Assembly (NCBI GenBank): GCA_040266995.1
Contig: JAWRHV010000046.1
Coordinates: 1-33,181 of the forward strand
DNA: 33,181 nt
Reading direction: 5' to 3'
DNA from: UBA4312 sp040266995
Lineage (GTDB): Bacteria > Bacillota_I > Bacilli_A > Erysipelotrichales > Erysipelotrichaceae
Position numbers and translations under genes: made by a program. Below, piece after piece: positions 1-7,816 of this stretch (position 1 is its first letter; every line of letters begins with the position of its first letter). Under the pieces are notes generated by a model. The model did not search any database, was not told the origin of the DNA, and saw nothing but the letters and a program-made list of their open reading frames with translations.

Positions 1-1550
1 TGTGCGAAAGGTTGTATATCAGCCGTTCGACTCTGAAAAACGACTTGAAACAAGTTCGCACCATCTTGAAGAAGTATGACCTGCATATCGAATCTTATGC
101 GTATAAAGGTTCGGTCATTACCGGAACGGAGAATAACGTAAGAAAGTGCCTGACAGATATCGACAAGATCATGATGAATGAATCCAATCAATCGATGAAT
201 CATGATATGAAATCCATTGCGCAGATCATAAGGCACATCTTTACAAAATACCATTTCCGGATGCCGGAATACGCCTTCAATAACCTGGTGGTCCATATGT
301 ATATTGCGGTGATCCGCGTGCAGCTGGGCTATGCGATCGAAGAGGTGGAAGGGTATGAGCGCTTTATCCATCGCGATGAAAAAGAGATGGCCATGGCTAT
401 CATTTCCGAAACGGAAAGAGCGTTCAATCTGTCGTTTCCGAGAACGGAGCTCGGCTATGTGATCCTGCACCTGGAAGGGAAAAAATATACCGGGGATACG
501 GATAATTCGTTTGTGCCTTCAGAGATTTATGACATCGTGATGGAAATGCTGGATGAAGTGGACAGCATGTTCCACTACAATTTCAAACATGATTTTGAAT
601 TGATTTCCATGCTGGCCATGCACCTTGTCACATTAGAGGTCCGGATCATTTATGATATGACCTTGGATAATCCACTAATCAAAGAAATTCGGGAACGAGC
701 CTTATTGTCCTTTGAAATGGCAAATGTAGCCTGCAGTAAACTGGCCGACCGGTACGATAAAAAGATCACACAGGATGAAATGGCATATATTGCGTTACAT
801 TTTCAACTGGCTATCGAACGATATAAAGAGAAATATAAAAAGAATGTGTTGATCGTATGCGATATGGGACAAGGATCTGCCAAATACCTGATGTATCAGA
901 TCAAGAAACAATATGGAAACTATCTGAATGTGATCGATACCCATGAGTCAGCGGATTTCACTAATGTAAAGTTTGATTCCTATGATTATATTCTGACAAC
1001 CGTCCCTATTGAACAACCGGTACCGCTGCCGATTATTGAGATCACTTCCATGTTCAAAGAACAGACGTATCCACAGTTAGAGGATCATCTGCATGTGGAC
1101 GAACAGAATGAACTGCTTCGTTTCTTTAGTGAAGATCGGTTTGTGGCCCATATGCAAGGCCATGCCAAACAAGAAATATTAAGAGAGTTATGCGATATTG
1201 CCATTTCAAAAGGATATGTGTCGATGGATTTCTACCAGCATGTGTTGAAAAGAGAAGAACTGGGAAAGACTTCCTTTGGCAATCGGATTGCGATCCCTCA
1301 TCCTTACCGGCCGGAGGGGGACTACAGTTTTGTGGTGACGGGAATTCTGGATGAGCCGGTCCTTTGGGATGATGAACCTGTCCAGATCGTTTTTCTGCTT
1401 TCGATGAAGGCGCAGGGAGATCCAAATCTTCAGTTGTTCTATAAGTCGCTGGGGCGATTGCTTTCAAGTAAGGAAAACGTGGATATCTTAATCAAGGAGC
1501 AGTCATTTGAAAAACTGATCTCAATTTTGTATCAGCTGCTGAATACATGA
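1..1550 (+). CDS. BglG/LicR-type PRD transcriptional regulator (5' partial)
   Basis: This is the 3' part of a PTS-controlled transcriptional activator; the frame is already open at the window edge, so the first HTH domain and true start lie outside. Counting from the in-frame TTG at 12, a partial HTH (residues 1-25) is followed by two PRD domains with the usual regulatory histidines (H95 and H153; H204 and H263). Next comes an EIIB-like domain with Cys283 in VLIVCDMGQGSA, then a mannitol/fructose-type EIIA domain with His430 in IAIPHPYRP. This HTH-PRD-PRD-EIIB-EIIA order is that of LicR/MtlR-like activators, whose activity is set by PTS phosphorylation of these residues. It sits 88 bp upstream of PTS genes on the same strand, so it most likely controls them. 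The sugar cannot be read from the sequence. No RAT-type antiterminator is seen in the 88-bp gap, which fits a DNA-binding activator rather than an RNA-binding antiterminator. Confidence 0.9.
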   Translation, partial: CERLYISRSTLKNDLKQVRTILKKYDLHIESYAYKGSVITGTENNVRKCLTDIDKIMMNESNQSMNHDMKSIAQIIRHIFTKYHFRMPEYAFNNLVVHMYIAVIRVQLGYAIEEVEGYERFIHRDEKEMAMAIISETERAFNLSFPRTELGYVILHLEGKKYTGDTDNSFVPSEIYDIVMEMLDEVDSMFHYNFKHDFELISMLAMHLVTLEVRIIYDMTLDNPLIKEIRERALLSFEMANVACSKLADRYDKKITQDEMAYIALHFQLAIERYKEKYKKNVLIVCDMGQGSAKYLMYQIKKQYGNYLNVIDTHESADFTNVKFDSYDYILTTVPIEQPVPLPIIEITSMFKEQTYPQLEDHLHVDEQNELLRFFSEDRFVAHMQGHAKQEILRELCDIAISKGYVSMDFYQHVLKREELGKTSFGNRIAIPHPYRPEGDYSFVVTGILDEPVLWDDEPVQIVFLLSMKAQGDPNLQLFYKSLGRLLSSKENVDILIKEQSFEKLISILYQLLNT

Positions 1551-1638
1551 CACTTTTTACCACATAGATAGAGGAAATGTTTTACCTTCTCTTAACAATC
1601 TAAAAAGGGTTTAATCAAGACAGGAAAGGAGTAAAAAC

Positions 1639-2100
1639 ATGATCAGAAAAGAACTGATTATCATGGCAGACAAAGATTTTGAAACCAAAGAAGAGGTCAT
1701 CCATTATCTGACACATATCGATAATAAAAAGGTAGTGGATAAGGATGGCTTTGAAAAAGACGTTTTAGAGCGAGAAGCATCTTTTGTCACATACATTGGA
1801 TATGAGATAGGGATCCCGCACGCAAGAACGGCTTATGTTACAGAACCTTTTGTGGTGTATCTGCGGCTTAAGAAACCTGTTCACTGGGGCCGGGATGATA
1901 AAGAGAACGTAAATCATCTCTTCTTGCTCGGGGTTCCGCAAAACAATAAGGAAGATTATTCCAACGCCAATCTTCATTTACGGATATTGGCCGCTTTAAG
2001 TAAGAATCTAATGCATGATGACTTTAGAGAACGTTTGTTTCAGGCAAAAAACCAAGATGAAATCTATGATCTGTTAGAAAAAGTAAAGGAGGAGATATGA
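1639..2100 (+). CDS. PTS fructose-family EIIA component
   Basis: Cytoplasmic phosphocarrier of 153 residues that takes phosphate from HPr and passes it to EIIB. It is a single fructose/mannitol-type EIIA domain; the phosphorylated histidine is His61 in EIGIPHARTA. The start is supported by AGGAAAGGAG a few bases upstream. It is the first gene after the PRD regulator and is followed after 1 bp by EIIB and then EIIC, so the permease is split into separate A, B and C polypeptides. No separate promoter is obvious in the 88-bp gap and no terminator is seen there, so read-through from the regulator gene is possible. Substrate specificity (fructose, mannose, a hexitol or another sugar) cannot be assigned from this domain. 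Confidence 0.92.
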   Translation: MIRKELIIMADKDFETKEEVIHYLTHIDNKKVVDKDGFEKDVLEREASFVTYIGYEIGIPHARTAYVTEPFVVYLRLKKPVHWGRDDKENVNHLFLLGVPQNNKEDYSNANLHLRILAALSKNLMHDDFRERLFQAKNQDEIYDLLEKVKEEI

Positions 2101-2101
2101 T

Positions 2102-2422
2102 ATGAAAATTGTAGCTGTTTCTGCCTGCACGGCAGGTATTGCGCACACGTACATGGCCCAGGAAAGCATTTTGATGGAATGTAAAAAAAGAGGAATTGAC
2201 TGTCAGGTGGAAACCCAGGGGGGCATGGGCATCGAAAATGAACTGGAACAGGAAGATGTGGATGCAGCCGATGTTGTGATCTTAGCTGTTTCTGTTGGGA
2301 TCGAAATGGAAGAACGCTTTGACGAAAAAAGAGAGATGGGAAAAGTCTTGACCATCGATCCAAGTGATGTCATCAAAGATCCTGCCAAGGTGATTGATGA
2401 AGCCGAAAGAATGGTGAAGTAA
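2102..2422 (+). CDS. PTS fructose-family EIIB component
   Basis: Small cytoplasmic EIIB protein of 106 residues. The N-terminus MKIVAVSACTAGIAHTYMA is the classic fructose-family EIIB signature; Cys9 is the phosphorylated cysteine that hands phosphate to the incoming sugar at EIIC. The length matches stand-alone EIIB-Fru proteins. AAGGAGGAGATAT just upstream, overlapping the end of the EIIA gene, gives a strong ribosome binding site. Neighbours are EIIA (1-bp gap) and EIIC (15-bp gap), an arrangement typical of a multi-subunit permease made in fixed proportion. Confidence 0.94.
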   Translation: MKIVAVSACTAGIAHTYMAQESILMECKKRGIDCQVETQGGMGIENELEQEDVDAADVVILAVSVGIEMEERFDEKREMGKVLTIDPSDVIKDPAKVIDEAERMVK

Positions 2423-2437
2423 CAGGAGATAAAGATT

Positions 2438-3496
2438 ATGAAGAATGGAAATAATATATGGAAAGAATTGAGAAAAGCGTTTAATACAGGGGTTTCTTAC
2501 ATGATTCCTACGGTTGTCGTCGGTGGTATTTTCCTGGCAATCGCCTTGGGAACAGGAACGACCGGTGAATCCGGAATGGAAGTCTCCAATCAATTCATGA
2601 AAAATTTAAACGATCTGGGAAGTGCCGGTTTTGCGATGATGATCCCGGTATTGTCCGGATATATTGCGTATTCCATTGCCGGCAAACCAGGACTGGCTCC
2701 GGGAATGATATTGGGTTATGTAGCGAATAATCCCGTCGGATCCCAGCAGGTGACCACCGGATTTTTAGGCGCTATGGTGCTGGGCGTGGCCACCGGGTAT
2801 TTTGTGAAATGGTGTAAAACCTGGAAGGTTCCGCAGACGATCGCAACCATTATGCCGATCCTTATTGTACCGATTGTGACAACGTTCGTACTGGGAGTGA
2901 TCTATATTTACATCATTTCCGTACCAATCGGCATGGCAATGAGCTGGCTGGTAAACACATTGAGCGGTATGACAGGTGGCAATGCCATTGTGTTAGGTTT
3001 GATCATCGGGGCTATGACCGCTGTTGATATGGGAGGTCCGATCAATAAAACGGCAACCGCCTTTACGTTGGCTTTGATGGCTGAAGGCGTGTATGGACCA
3101 AACGGGGCGCATCGTATCGCGGTAGCCATCCCGCCATTGGCCATGGCTATTTCAACCTTGATCGATCGAAAGAAATACAACAACGAAGACCGTGATTTGG
3201 GAATTTCTGCCTTATTTATGGGCCTGATCGGCATTACGGAAGGGGCGATTCCTTTCGCAATCAAAGATATGAAACACGTATTACCGGCCATTATTATTGG
3301 TAGTGCCATCGGTGGAGCAATGGGAATGGCCAATGGGGTGGAAGCGTTGGTTCCTCATGGAGGATTGATCATTTTACCGGTAGTCAATGGAAAGCTTTGG
3401 TATGTCATTTCCATGCTGGTAGGAACGTTAGTGGCTGTGGCAATCCTTCATTTTACGAAACCGAATTTAGAAGAAAAGACAGTAGAAAGCAAGTAA
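2438..3496 (+). CDS. PTS fructose-family EIIC permease
   Basis: Integral membrane sugar-translocating subunit of 352 residues, the usual size for a stand-alone fructose-family EIIC. It is strongly hydrophobic, with about nine predicted membrane spans. It carries family-like segments: SYMIPTVVVGGIFLAIALG near the N-terminus, PGLAPGMILGYVANN in the middle, AVDMGGPINKTA around residue 200, and GITEGAIPFAIKD, the conserved GI(T/S)EGAIPF substrate-site motif. It partners with the EIIA and EIIB genes immediately upstream. The last residues (KPNLEEKTVESK) form a short charged cytoplasmic tail. The GatZ-family gene begins 12 bp downstream. The transported sugar is unknown. Confidence 0.93.
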   Translation: MKNGNNIWKELRKAFNTGVSYMIPTVVVGGIFLAIALGTGTTGESGMEVSNQFMKNLNDLGSAGFAMMIPVLSGYIAYSIAGKPGLAPGMILGYVANNPVGSQQVTTGFLGAMVLGVATGYFVKWCKTWKVPQTIATIMPILIVPIVTTFVLGVIYIYIISVPIGMAMSWLVNTLSGMTGGNAIVLGLIIGAMTAVDMGGPINKTATAFTLALMAEGVYGPNGAHRIAVAIPPLAMAISTLIDRKKYNNEDRDLGISALFMGLIGITEGAIPFAIKDMKHVLPAIIIGSAIGGAMGMANGVEALVPHGGLIILPVVNGKLWYVISMLVGTLVAVAILHFTKPNLEEKTVESK

Positions 3497-3508
3497 AAGA
3501 GGTGAAAA

Positions 3509-4786
3509 ATGACGAAATTATCAATAAAACAAGTTGTTGATGGATTATTAAAATTACAGGAGCATGGAGAAAGTGCTACATTACTGGGAATCGGCCCCAT
3601 GTCGGAAAACTGTGTACAGGCGACGTTGGAGCTGTCGAAGGAAGATGATTATCCGGTGATGTTTATCGCCAGCCGGAATCAAGTCGATACGGATGAACTG
3701 GGTGGTGGCTATGTCAATGGTTGGAACCAGTTTACCTTTGAAAAAGCTGTCCGGGAAGTAGCGAAGAAGATCGGATACGATAACATGTACTATTTATGCC
3801 GGGATCATGGTGGTCCTTGGCAGCGGGATAAAGAAAGAAACGATCATCTTCCGACCGATGAAGCCATGGCATTAGGAAAGAAATCGTATTTGGCGGATAT
3901 GGAAGCCGGTTTTGATCTGTTGATGATCGATCCGACAAAGGATCCCTTTGAAATCGGAAAAGTCATTTCTTTGGATACAGTGTTAGAAAGAACCGTGGAG
4001 CTGATCGAATACTGTGAAAAGGAACGAAAAGCACGAAATCTGCCGGAAATCGGTTATGAAGTCGGAACAGAAGAGACCAATGGTGGATTAACCTCTACGG
4101 AAATCTATGAAACGTTTATTCTGCGGTTACGCGATGAGTTGACCAAGCGGGGACTGCCGATGCCGACGTTTATTGTAGGACAGACCGGCACCTTGACCCG
4201 TAAGACCGAACAGGTCGGCACATTCAATTTCAAAAATGCGATCGATCTGGCCCAGATGGCTAAAAAATACGGAGTTGGTCTGAAGGAGCATAACGGAGAT
4301 TATCTCGATGATGTAACGCTGTTGGAACATATACCTGCGCAGGTGACAGCGACAAATGTGGCACCACAATATGGAACCGAAGAAACAAGAGCTTACTTGA
4401 ATCTGGCGGCTGTGGAAGCCCGATTACAGAAAAACGGATTGATTGCCGAAGCGTCCAGAACCAGAGAAGTGTTGTTGGAACATGCCATCAAAAGTGAACG
4501 CTGGAGAAAATGGATGGTTGGCGATCAGCGTTCCTTGACCGTTGCGGAAATCCAAAAGCCGGAAAATGAAGACCTGCAAAAGGAGATTCTTGACATTGCC
4601 GGACATTATACGTTTAACGATGATGAAGTAAAAGCAGAGATTGAGAAAATGTATCAGAATCTTGCCGGCCAAGCCATTGATGGACAACGGTATGTCATCG
4701 ATCATATTAAACGACCGATCCGGGATTATGCAGAATGTTATAATCTGAAAGGTGTGACCAGTCGTATTCGCAACATTTTAAAATAA
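3509..4786 (+). CDS. GatZ/KbaZ-family protein (tagatose-bisphosphate aldolase non-catalytic subunit-like)
   Basis: A 425-residue protein of the GatZ/KbaZ family. In enterobacteria these proteins partner the class II aldolases GatY/KbaY; other family members are reported to act alone as epimerases on ketohexose 6-phosphates at C4. Recognisable family segments include LLGIGPMSENCVQATLE, FIASRNQVD, CRDHGGPWQRD, LMIDPTKDP, YEVGTEETNGG, FIVGQTGT, KEHNGDYLDD and YTFNDDEVKAEI. The AGAGGTG ribosome binding site precedes ATG. It is the last gene of the PTS operon, 12 bp after EIIC, and is followed by a strong terminator. No GatY/KbaY partner is present in the window, which favours an independent enzyme, plausibly converting the phosphosugar made by the upstream PTS into fructose 6-phosphate. 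That role is inference; the family assignment is firm. Confidence 0.85.
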   Translation: MTKLSIKQVVDGLLKLQEHGESATLLGIGPMSENCVQATLELSKEDDYPVMFIASRNQVDTDELGGGYVNGWNQFTFEKAVREVAKKIGYDNMYYLCRDHGGPWQRDKERNDHLPTDEAMALGKKSYLADMEAGFDLLMIDPTKDPFEIGKVISLDTVLERTVELIEYCEKERKARNLPEIGYEVGTEETNGGLTSTEIYETFILRLRDELTKRGLPMPTFIVGQTGTLTRKTEQVGTFNFKNAIDLAQMAKKYGVGLKEHNGDYLDDVTLLEHIPAQVTATNVAPQYGTEETRAYLNLAAVEARLQKNGLIAEASRTREVLLEHAIKSERWRKWMVGDQRSLTVAEIQKPENEDLQKEILDIAGHYTFNDDEVKAEIEKMYQNLAGQAIDGQRYVIDHIKRPIRDYAECYNLKGVTSRIRNILK

Positions 4787-4818
4787 CAGGTTTTGTAGTT
4801 TGTTTCATATAAGTGAAG

Positions 4819-4856
4819 GGATCCCACTGTACAGTGGGATCCTATATTTTTAGAGA
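4819..4856 (+). terminator. Rho-independent terminator of the PTS operon
   Basis: A perfect 24-nt palindrome (4819-4842, GGATCCCACTGT and its reverse complement) is followed by a U-rich tract (TATATTTTTAG). It lies 33 bp after the GatZ-like stop and just before the stop of the convergent carbonic anhydrase gene, so it may stop transcription from both sides. The T-tract is better on the plus strand. Confidence 0.85.
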
Positions 4857-5407
4857 AAATCGACTTGGCCGTTTTCAATATGATAGACAGCGCCTTTGAC
4901 CAACATACCATGGCTTTCTTCTTCCTTGATCTGAAAGCTGCTTTCTATTTTATCAATACTGCGCTGTACATTTAAACAACAAGCTTTATAGTCATCGGTT
5001 TCCTCTCCGATGGCTTCTTTGATCTCATCCGTGATGTACTTGATATATCCTTGGGGGTCATGGGCAATGGCGGCATCGACCGCTCCGCAGAAGGTATGGC
5101 CCAATACCAGAACCAAAGGACAGTGCAAATGGGAGGCTGCATATTCGATGCTGCCCAACTGATGATGATCGATTACATTGCCGGCGACCCGGATTACAAA
5201 AAGATCACCGATCCCGGCCGAAAAGATGCTCTCGGGGATGACCCTTGCATCCGAGCACGTAATGATGATCGCATACGGGTGCTGTCCGTTTTCATATGTG
5301 TCAATGCGCTTATCCATGGATATGTCCCCTTGACTGTGAGTGGCATGGATATACGCCTGGTTTCCTTGTTTCAATTTTTCAATGACTTCATTTCCGTTCA
5401 TTTCCAA
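4850..5407 (-). CDS. Beta-class carbonic anhydrase
   Basis: Cytoplasmic zinc enzyme that interconverts CO2 and bicarbonate; 185 residues, a normal length for the compact beta class. The metal ligands and active-site dyad are visible: Cys51-Ser-Asp53-Ala-Arg55 (CSDAR) and His104-Thr-Phe-Cys107 (GHTFCGAV). Other family segments are VIRVAGNVID and GSIEYAASHL. The first ATG is chosen because GAGGTG lies 7 nt upstream; a second ATG two codons later is possible. The gene is divergent from the XRE regulator (5554) and convergent with the PTS operon, so it is its own transcription unit. A possible -10 (TATACT) lies about 20 bp upstream of the start on the minus strand, with a poor -35. Confidence 0.94.
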   Translation of the reverse strand: MEMNGNEVIEKLKQGNQAYIHATHSQGDISMDKRIDTYENGQHPYAIIITCSDARVIPESIFSAGIGDLFVIRVAGNVIDHHQLGSIEYAASHLHCPLVLVLGHTFCGAVDAAIAHDPQGYIKYITDEIKEAIGEETDDYKACCLNVQRSIDKIESSFQIKEEESHGMLVKGAVYHIENGQVDFL

Positions 5408-5492
5408 TCACCTCGAGATAAGTATATCATCAAATAGAGCTTCCTTTCTTAAAATGTAACACAGTAAGTTACATAATGTACGAGCTGGTTTC

Positions 5493-5522
5493 TTGCATAA
5501 AGGATACAAAGTCAATTACTAT
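5493..5522 (+). promoter_or_regulatory. Candidate promoter of the XRE-regulator operon
   Basis: TTGCAT (5493-5498) and TACTAT (5517-5522) are separated by 18 bp, about 30 bp ahead of the XRE start, which has an AGAAAGGAG binding site. Just upstream, TGTAAC (5455-5460) and GTTACA (5468-5473) form an inverted repeat that could be an operator. Confidence 0.4.
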
Positions 5523-5553
5523 TTAGATAGAAAAAAGAAAGGAGCTTTATCCG

Positions 5554-5997
5554 ATGGATCAACTTGGAGATAAGATTGCAAGAAAAAGAAAAGATCTTGG
5601 GATGACACAGATTGAATTTGCCCGGCAGCTGTCTGTGACTAGACAAACAGTTTCACGATGGGAGACCAATACAATGATGCCGGATATAGATAAGATTGGC
5701 GATATTGCCAACGTGTTGAATGTGAGCTGTGATTACTTATTAAAGGATGAGGTGGAAGAGGATACAAAAAACGTTTCTTCTGTAAGCCATTTACTTTATG
5801 ATCTGAAAGGAAAAACGATACGGATCCAGTTCTTTGATGGAGAAATGGATATAGATCTATTTAAAAAGGAATGTCAGATTTTGGACTTTAAAGGCAATTG
5901 GATGAAAGTGAAGACATCCGGTCCAAAGGGAAGCATAGAAAAATTGATTTCCTTATCGTCTGTTTTATCGGTGGAAGAAATAAAGGAAGGAGACTAA
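5554..5997 (+). CDS. XRE-family regulator with C-terminal beta-rich domain
   Basis: A 147-residue protein with an N-terminal Cro/C1-type HTH (residues about 5-62: KRKDLGMTQIEFARQLSVTR, then QTVSRWE). A linker is followed by a C-terminal domain of about 60 residues (roughly 85-145) predicted to be mostly beta strand, with no family I can name. The C-terminal domain resembles that of the next gene: both contain an I(Q/K)ILD segment, a following Trp, then (E/N)KLI(S/R)L and a hydrophobic ending. A good GAAAGGAG site precedes the ATG. The stop is 3 bp from the next ATG, so the pair is co-translated. It probably autoregulates or controls its operon; the target is unknown. Confidence 0.85.
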   Translation: MDQLGDKIARKRKDLGMTQIEFARQLSVTRQTVSRWETNTMMPDIDKIGDIANVLNVSCDYLLKDEVEEDTKNVSSVSHLLYDLKGKTIRIQFFDGEMDIDLFKKECQILDFKGNWMKVKTSGPKGSIEKLISLSSVLSVEEIKEGD

Positions 5998-6000
5998 TCG

Positions 6001-6384
6001 ATGAACGCTTTTGTTTTTGTACTGGCTTTTTTCGGCTTTCTTTCCTTTCTTGAAATATCTTCCTTGAAAGAAAGAGTAAAGAAACTGGAGGCCCAGCTGG
6101 CAAGGATGCAGGGAACTTCCTATCATGATGAACGCATATCGCTGCAGACGATAGCGAGATCTTACATTGGTGAACCGATCCATATCGAATTGAAAGAAGA
6201 TTACCGTGATATAGATATCATGACAATCGGAAACCGAAAGACTGGCTCCCTGAAGATCCTCGATGTGGATAAAGACTGGCTTTTGGTCCAGATAGATTCC
6301 GGAAAAGGCAGAAAGAATAAGCTGATCCGTCTGGAAGGGGTAAAGAACATTAAAAGAATCATGGACAACCAACGCAGCGAATAG
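6001..6384 (+). CDS. Membrane-anchored protein sharing its C-terminal domain with the upstream regulator
   Basis: A 127-residue protein of unknown function. Residues 1-19 form a hydrophobic N-terminal anchor (MNAFVFVLAFFGFLSFLEI), residues about 21-41 a short coiled-coil (SSLKERVKKLEAQLARMQG), and residues about 53-122 a beta-rich domain. That domain aligns by eye with the end of the upstream XRE protein: SLKILDVDKDWLLVQIDSG with CQILDFKGNWMKVKTSG, and NKLIRLEGVKNIKRI with EKLISLSSVLSVEEI. With no signal cleavage site and a charged coil after the anchor, the domain probably faces the cytoplasm. A membrane-tethered copy of a regulator's sensory domain could sequester the regulator or report a membrane signal; that is inference. 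Confidence 0.75.
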   Translation: MNAFVFVLAFFGFLSFLEISSLKERVKKLEAQLARMQGTSYHDERISLQTIARSYIGEPIHIELKEDYRDIDIMTIGNRKTGSLKILDVDKDWLLVQIDSGKGRKNKLIRLEGVKNIKRIMDNQRSE

Positions 6385-6391
6385 GGAATAT

Positions 6392-6559
6392 ATGCGAATA
6401 CTTGTATATGAAGAAACAACAAGGATGCAGCTTTTCTACCAGGAAAAGGATGCATCCTTTGTGTTTGATCGATTGGAACTGATCCGGAACATCTGCTTGT
6501 GGAGACAAAGTGGAAAGGATAAAATAATAGTGTACAATCGATACAACGAAAGGAAGTAA
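6392..6559 (+). CDS. Small 55-residue hypothetical protein
   Basis: An ATG-started frame of 55 codons plus TAA fills the space between two genes almost exactly: 7 bp after the preceding stop and 2 bp before the phosphatase ATG. It begins MRILVYEETTRMQLFYQEKD and ends NRYNERK, and is basic and soluble in composition, with one Cys and one Trp. The upstream AGGGA is a weak ribosome binding site. The fit to the gap, with stop and start codons butted against both neighbours, supports a real gene. The absence of a recognised family and the inverted repeat AAAGGATGCATCCTTT inside it leave doubt. Coding status needs conservation data. Confidence 0.5.
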   Translation: MRILVYEETTRMQLFYQEKDASFVFDRLELIRNICLWRQSGKDKIIVYNRYNERK

Positions 6560-6561
6560 AG

Positions 6562-7023
6562 ATGATCAGAATACTATTTGTCTGCCATGGCAATATATGC
6601 CGTAGTCCCATGGCAGAATTTATTATGAAGGATATGGTCACTCAAAGAGGACTGGAGGATTCTTTTTATATTGAATCGGCAGCCACCAGTACCGAAGAGC
6701 TGGGAAGAGATCTGTATCCTCCGACCAAGCGGATATTACGAGATAAACAGATTCCGTTTTCAAAAAGAAGAGCCCGCCAGATCGTACGTGGTGAAGATAA
6801 GCGGTGGGATTATATCTTTGGGATGGATCATGCCAATATACGTAATTTACAGAGATGGTTTCCCGATGCAAAGGAAAAGATCCACATGTTGCTCGATCAC
6901 AGGGCGGTTTCCGATCCGTGGTATACCGATGATTTTGAAACGGCATTTAATGATGTTTATGAAGGATGTGCCATGTGGCTGGAAAGGATTTTACATGATC
7001 AAACAGAATATTCATACACATAG
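6562..7023 (+). CDS. Low-molecular-weight protein-tyrosine-phosphatase
   Basis: A 153-residue cytoplasmic phosphatase of the LMW-PTP/arsenate-reductase fold. The P-loop is CHGNICRS (nucleophile Cys8, Arg14) near the N-terminus, and the general acid is Asp118 in SDPWYTDDF. Length and motif spacing match the family. The ribosome binding site is AAAGGAAG, overlapping the end of the 55-residue ORF. Its 3' end overlaps the PHP phosphatase start by 29 bp, implying translational coupling. Such enzymes dephosphorylate tyrosine kinases or other phosphoproteins; the partner here is not evident, as no BY-kinase or capsule genes are present. Confidence 0.93.
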   Translation: MIRILFVCHGNICRSPMAEFIMKDMVTQRGLEDSFYIESAATSTEELGRDLYPPTKRILRDKQIPFSKRRARQIVRGEDKRWDYIFGMDHANIRNLQRWFPDAKEKIHMLLDHRAVSDPWYTDDFETAFNDVYEGCAMWLERILHDQTEYSYT

Positions 7024-7816
7024 TACCTATGCCGACGGCAGAGATACATTGGAGGAAATGGTCTTAGCGGCCATTGAACAGAAGTTTACCGTACTGGGGT
7101 TCAGCGAACATGCCTATATTCCCGGGGATGATTGTTGTATGAATCCGGACAGTACGGAGCAATACATTGCCGAAGTACGGGCTTTGGCTGAAAAATACAA
7201 AGACCAGATTACCATCTTTCTGGGATTGGAGCAGGATATGCGCTATCGTGACTGGCACCCGGATCAATATGATTTTATGCTGGGATCGAAGCACTATCTG
7301 GAGCATGAAGGCATCAGCCTTGGCATCGACAGTTCCCCCGAAGTGTTTACGATGATCCTGCAGGATTGGTATCATAATGAATTTATGGCATTGGCCAAAG
7401 ACTATTATACGGGCATGCGGGACATGGCTGACTGGAAGGAAGTTGATATTATTGCTCATCTGGATCTGTTGATGAAATACAATGAAGATCAGTCTTTCTT
7501 TGCTTTTGATGACCCGAAATATATAAATCTGGCTTGTGATACGATCGACGCTTTGTCGAATAAGATTTTTGAGGTCAATACCGGAGCTATAGCCAGAGGA
7601 TATCGGAAAACACCATATCCGGAAAAACATTTACTGGAATATATGTACCAGAAGGGCATCCAGATTTGCCTGAACAGTGATTGTCATAACAGCGATTATT
7701 TATCTTGTGGTTTTGAAGAAGCTTTGAAACTGATTCAATCCTGTGGATATAAGGAAATGGTTACTTTAACCAAAAATGGCTTTAAAAGTGTACCTATTTC
7801 TTTATTTCAATATTAA
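6995..7816 (+). CDS. PHP-family histidinol-phosphatase-like protein
   Basis: A 273-residue PHP-superfamily metallophosphatase resembling HisJ/HisK-type histidinol-phosphatases. The start is set at MIKQNIHTHSTYADG because AAAGGA lies 7 nt upstream and the metal motif HTH (His7, His9) must sit at the N-terminus; the longer frame upstream is antisense to reason and out of phase with the phosphatase. Other metal/active-site segments are GFSEHAYIPG, LGLEQDM, GSKHYLEHE, IIAHLDLLMKY and ICLNSDCHNSDYL. The enzyme would hydrolyse histidinol phosphate in histidine synthesis, but no other his genes are in the window, so another phosphoester substrate is possible. It overlaps the LMW-PTP gene by 29 bp and ends just before the trp promoter. 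Confidence 0.88.
   Translation: MIKQNIHTHSTYADGRDTLEEMVLAAIEQKFTVLGFSEHAYIPGDDCCMNPDSTEQYIAEVRALAEKYKDQITIFLGLEQDMRYRDWHPDQYDFMLGSKHYLEHEGISLGIDSSPEVFTMILQDWYHNEFMALAKDYYTGMRDMADWKEVDIIAHLDLLMKYNEDQSFFAFDDPKYINLACDTIDALSNKIFEVNTGAIARGYRKTPYPEKHLLEYMYQKGIQICLNSDCHNSDYLSCGFEEALKLIQSCGYKEMVTLTKNGFKSVPISLFQY

Noticed and set aside
5051..5437. Plus-strand open frame opposite the carbonic anhydrase
   Set aside because: The minus-strand gene has all zinc-ligand motifs and a good ribosome binding site; this is a shadow.
6434..6449. AAAGGATGCATCCTTT palindrome as a terminator
   Set aside because: No T-tract follows and it lies inside the small ORF within an operon.
6671..6994. Upstream extension of the PHP phosphatase frame
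   Set aside because: The extension lies within the phosphatase gene in another frame, has no family content, and the metal motif HTH with a good ribosome binding site puts the start at 6995.
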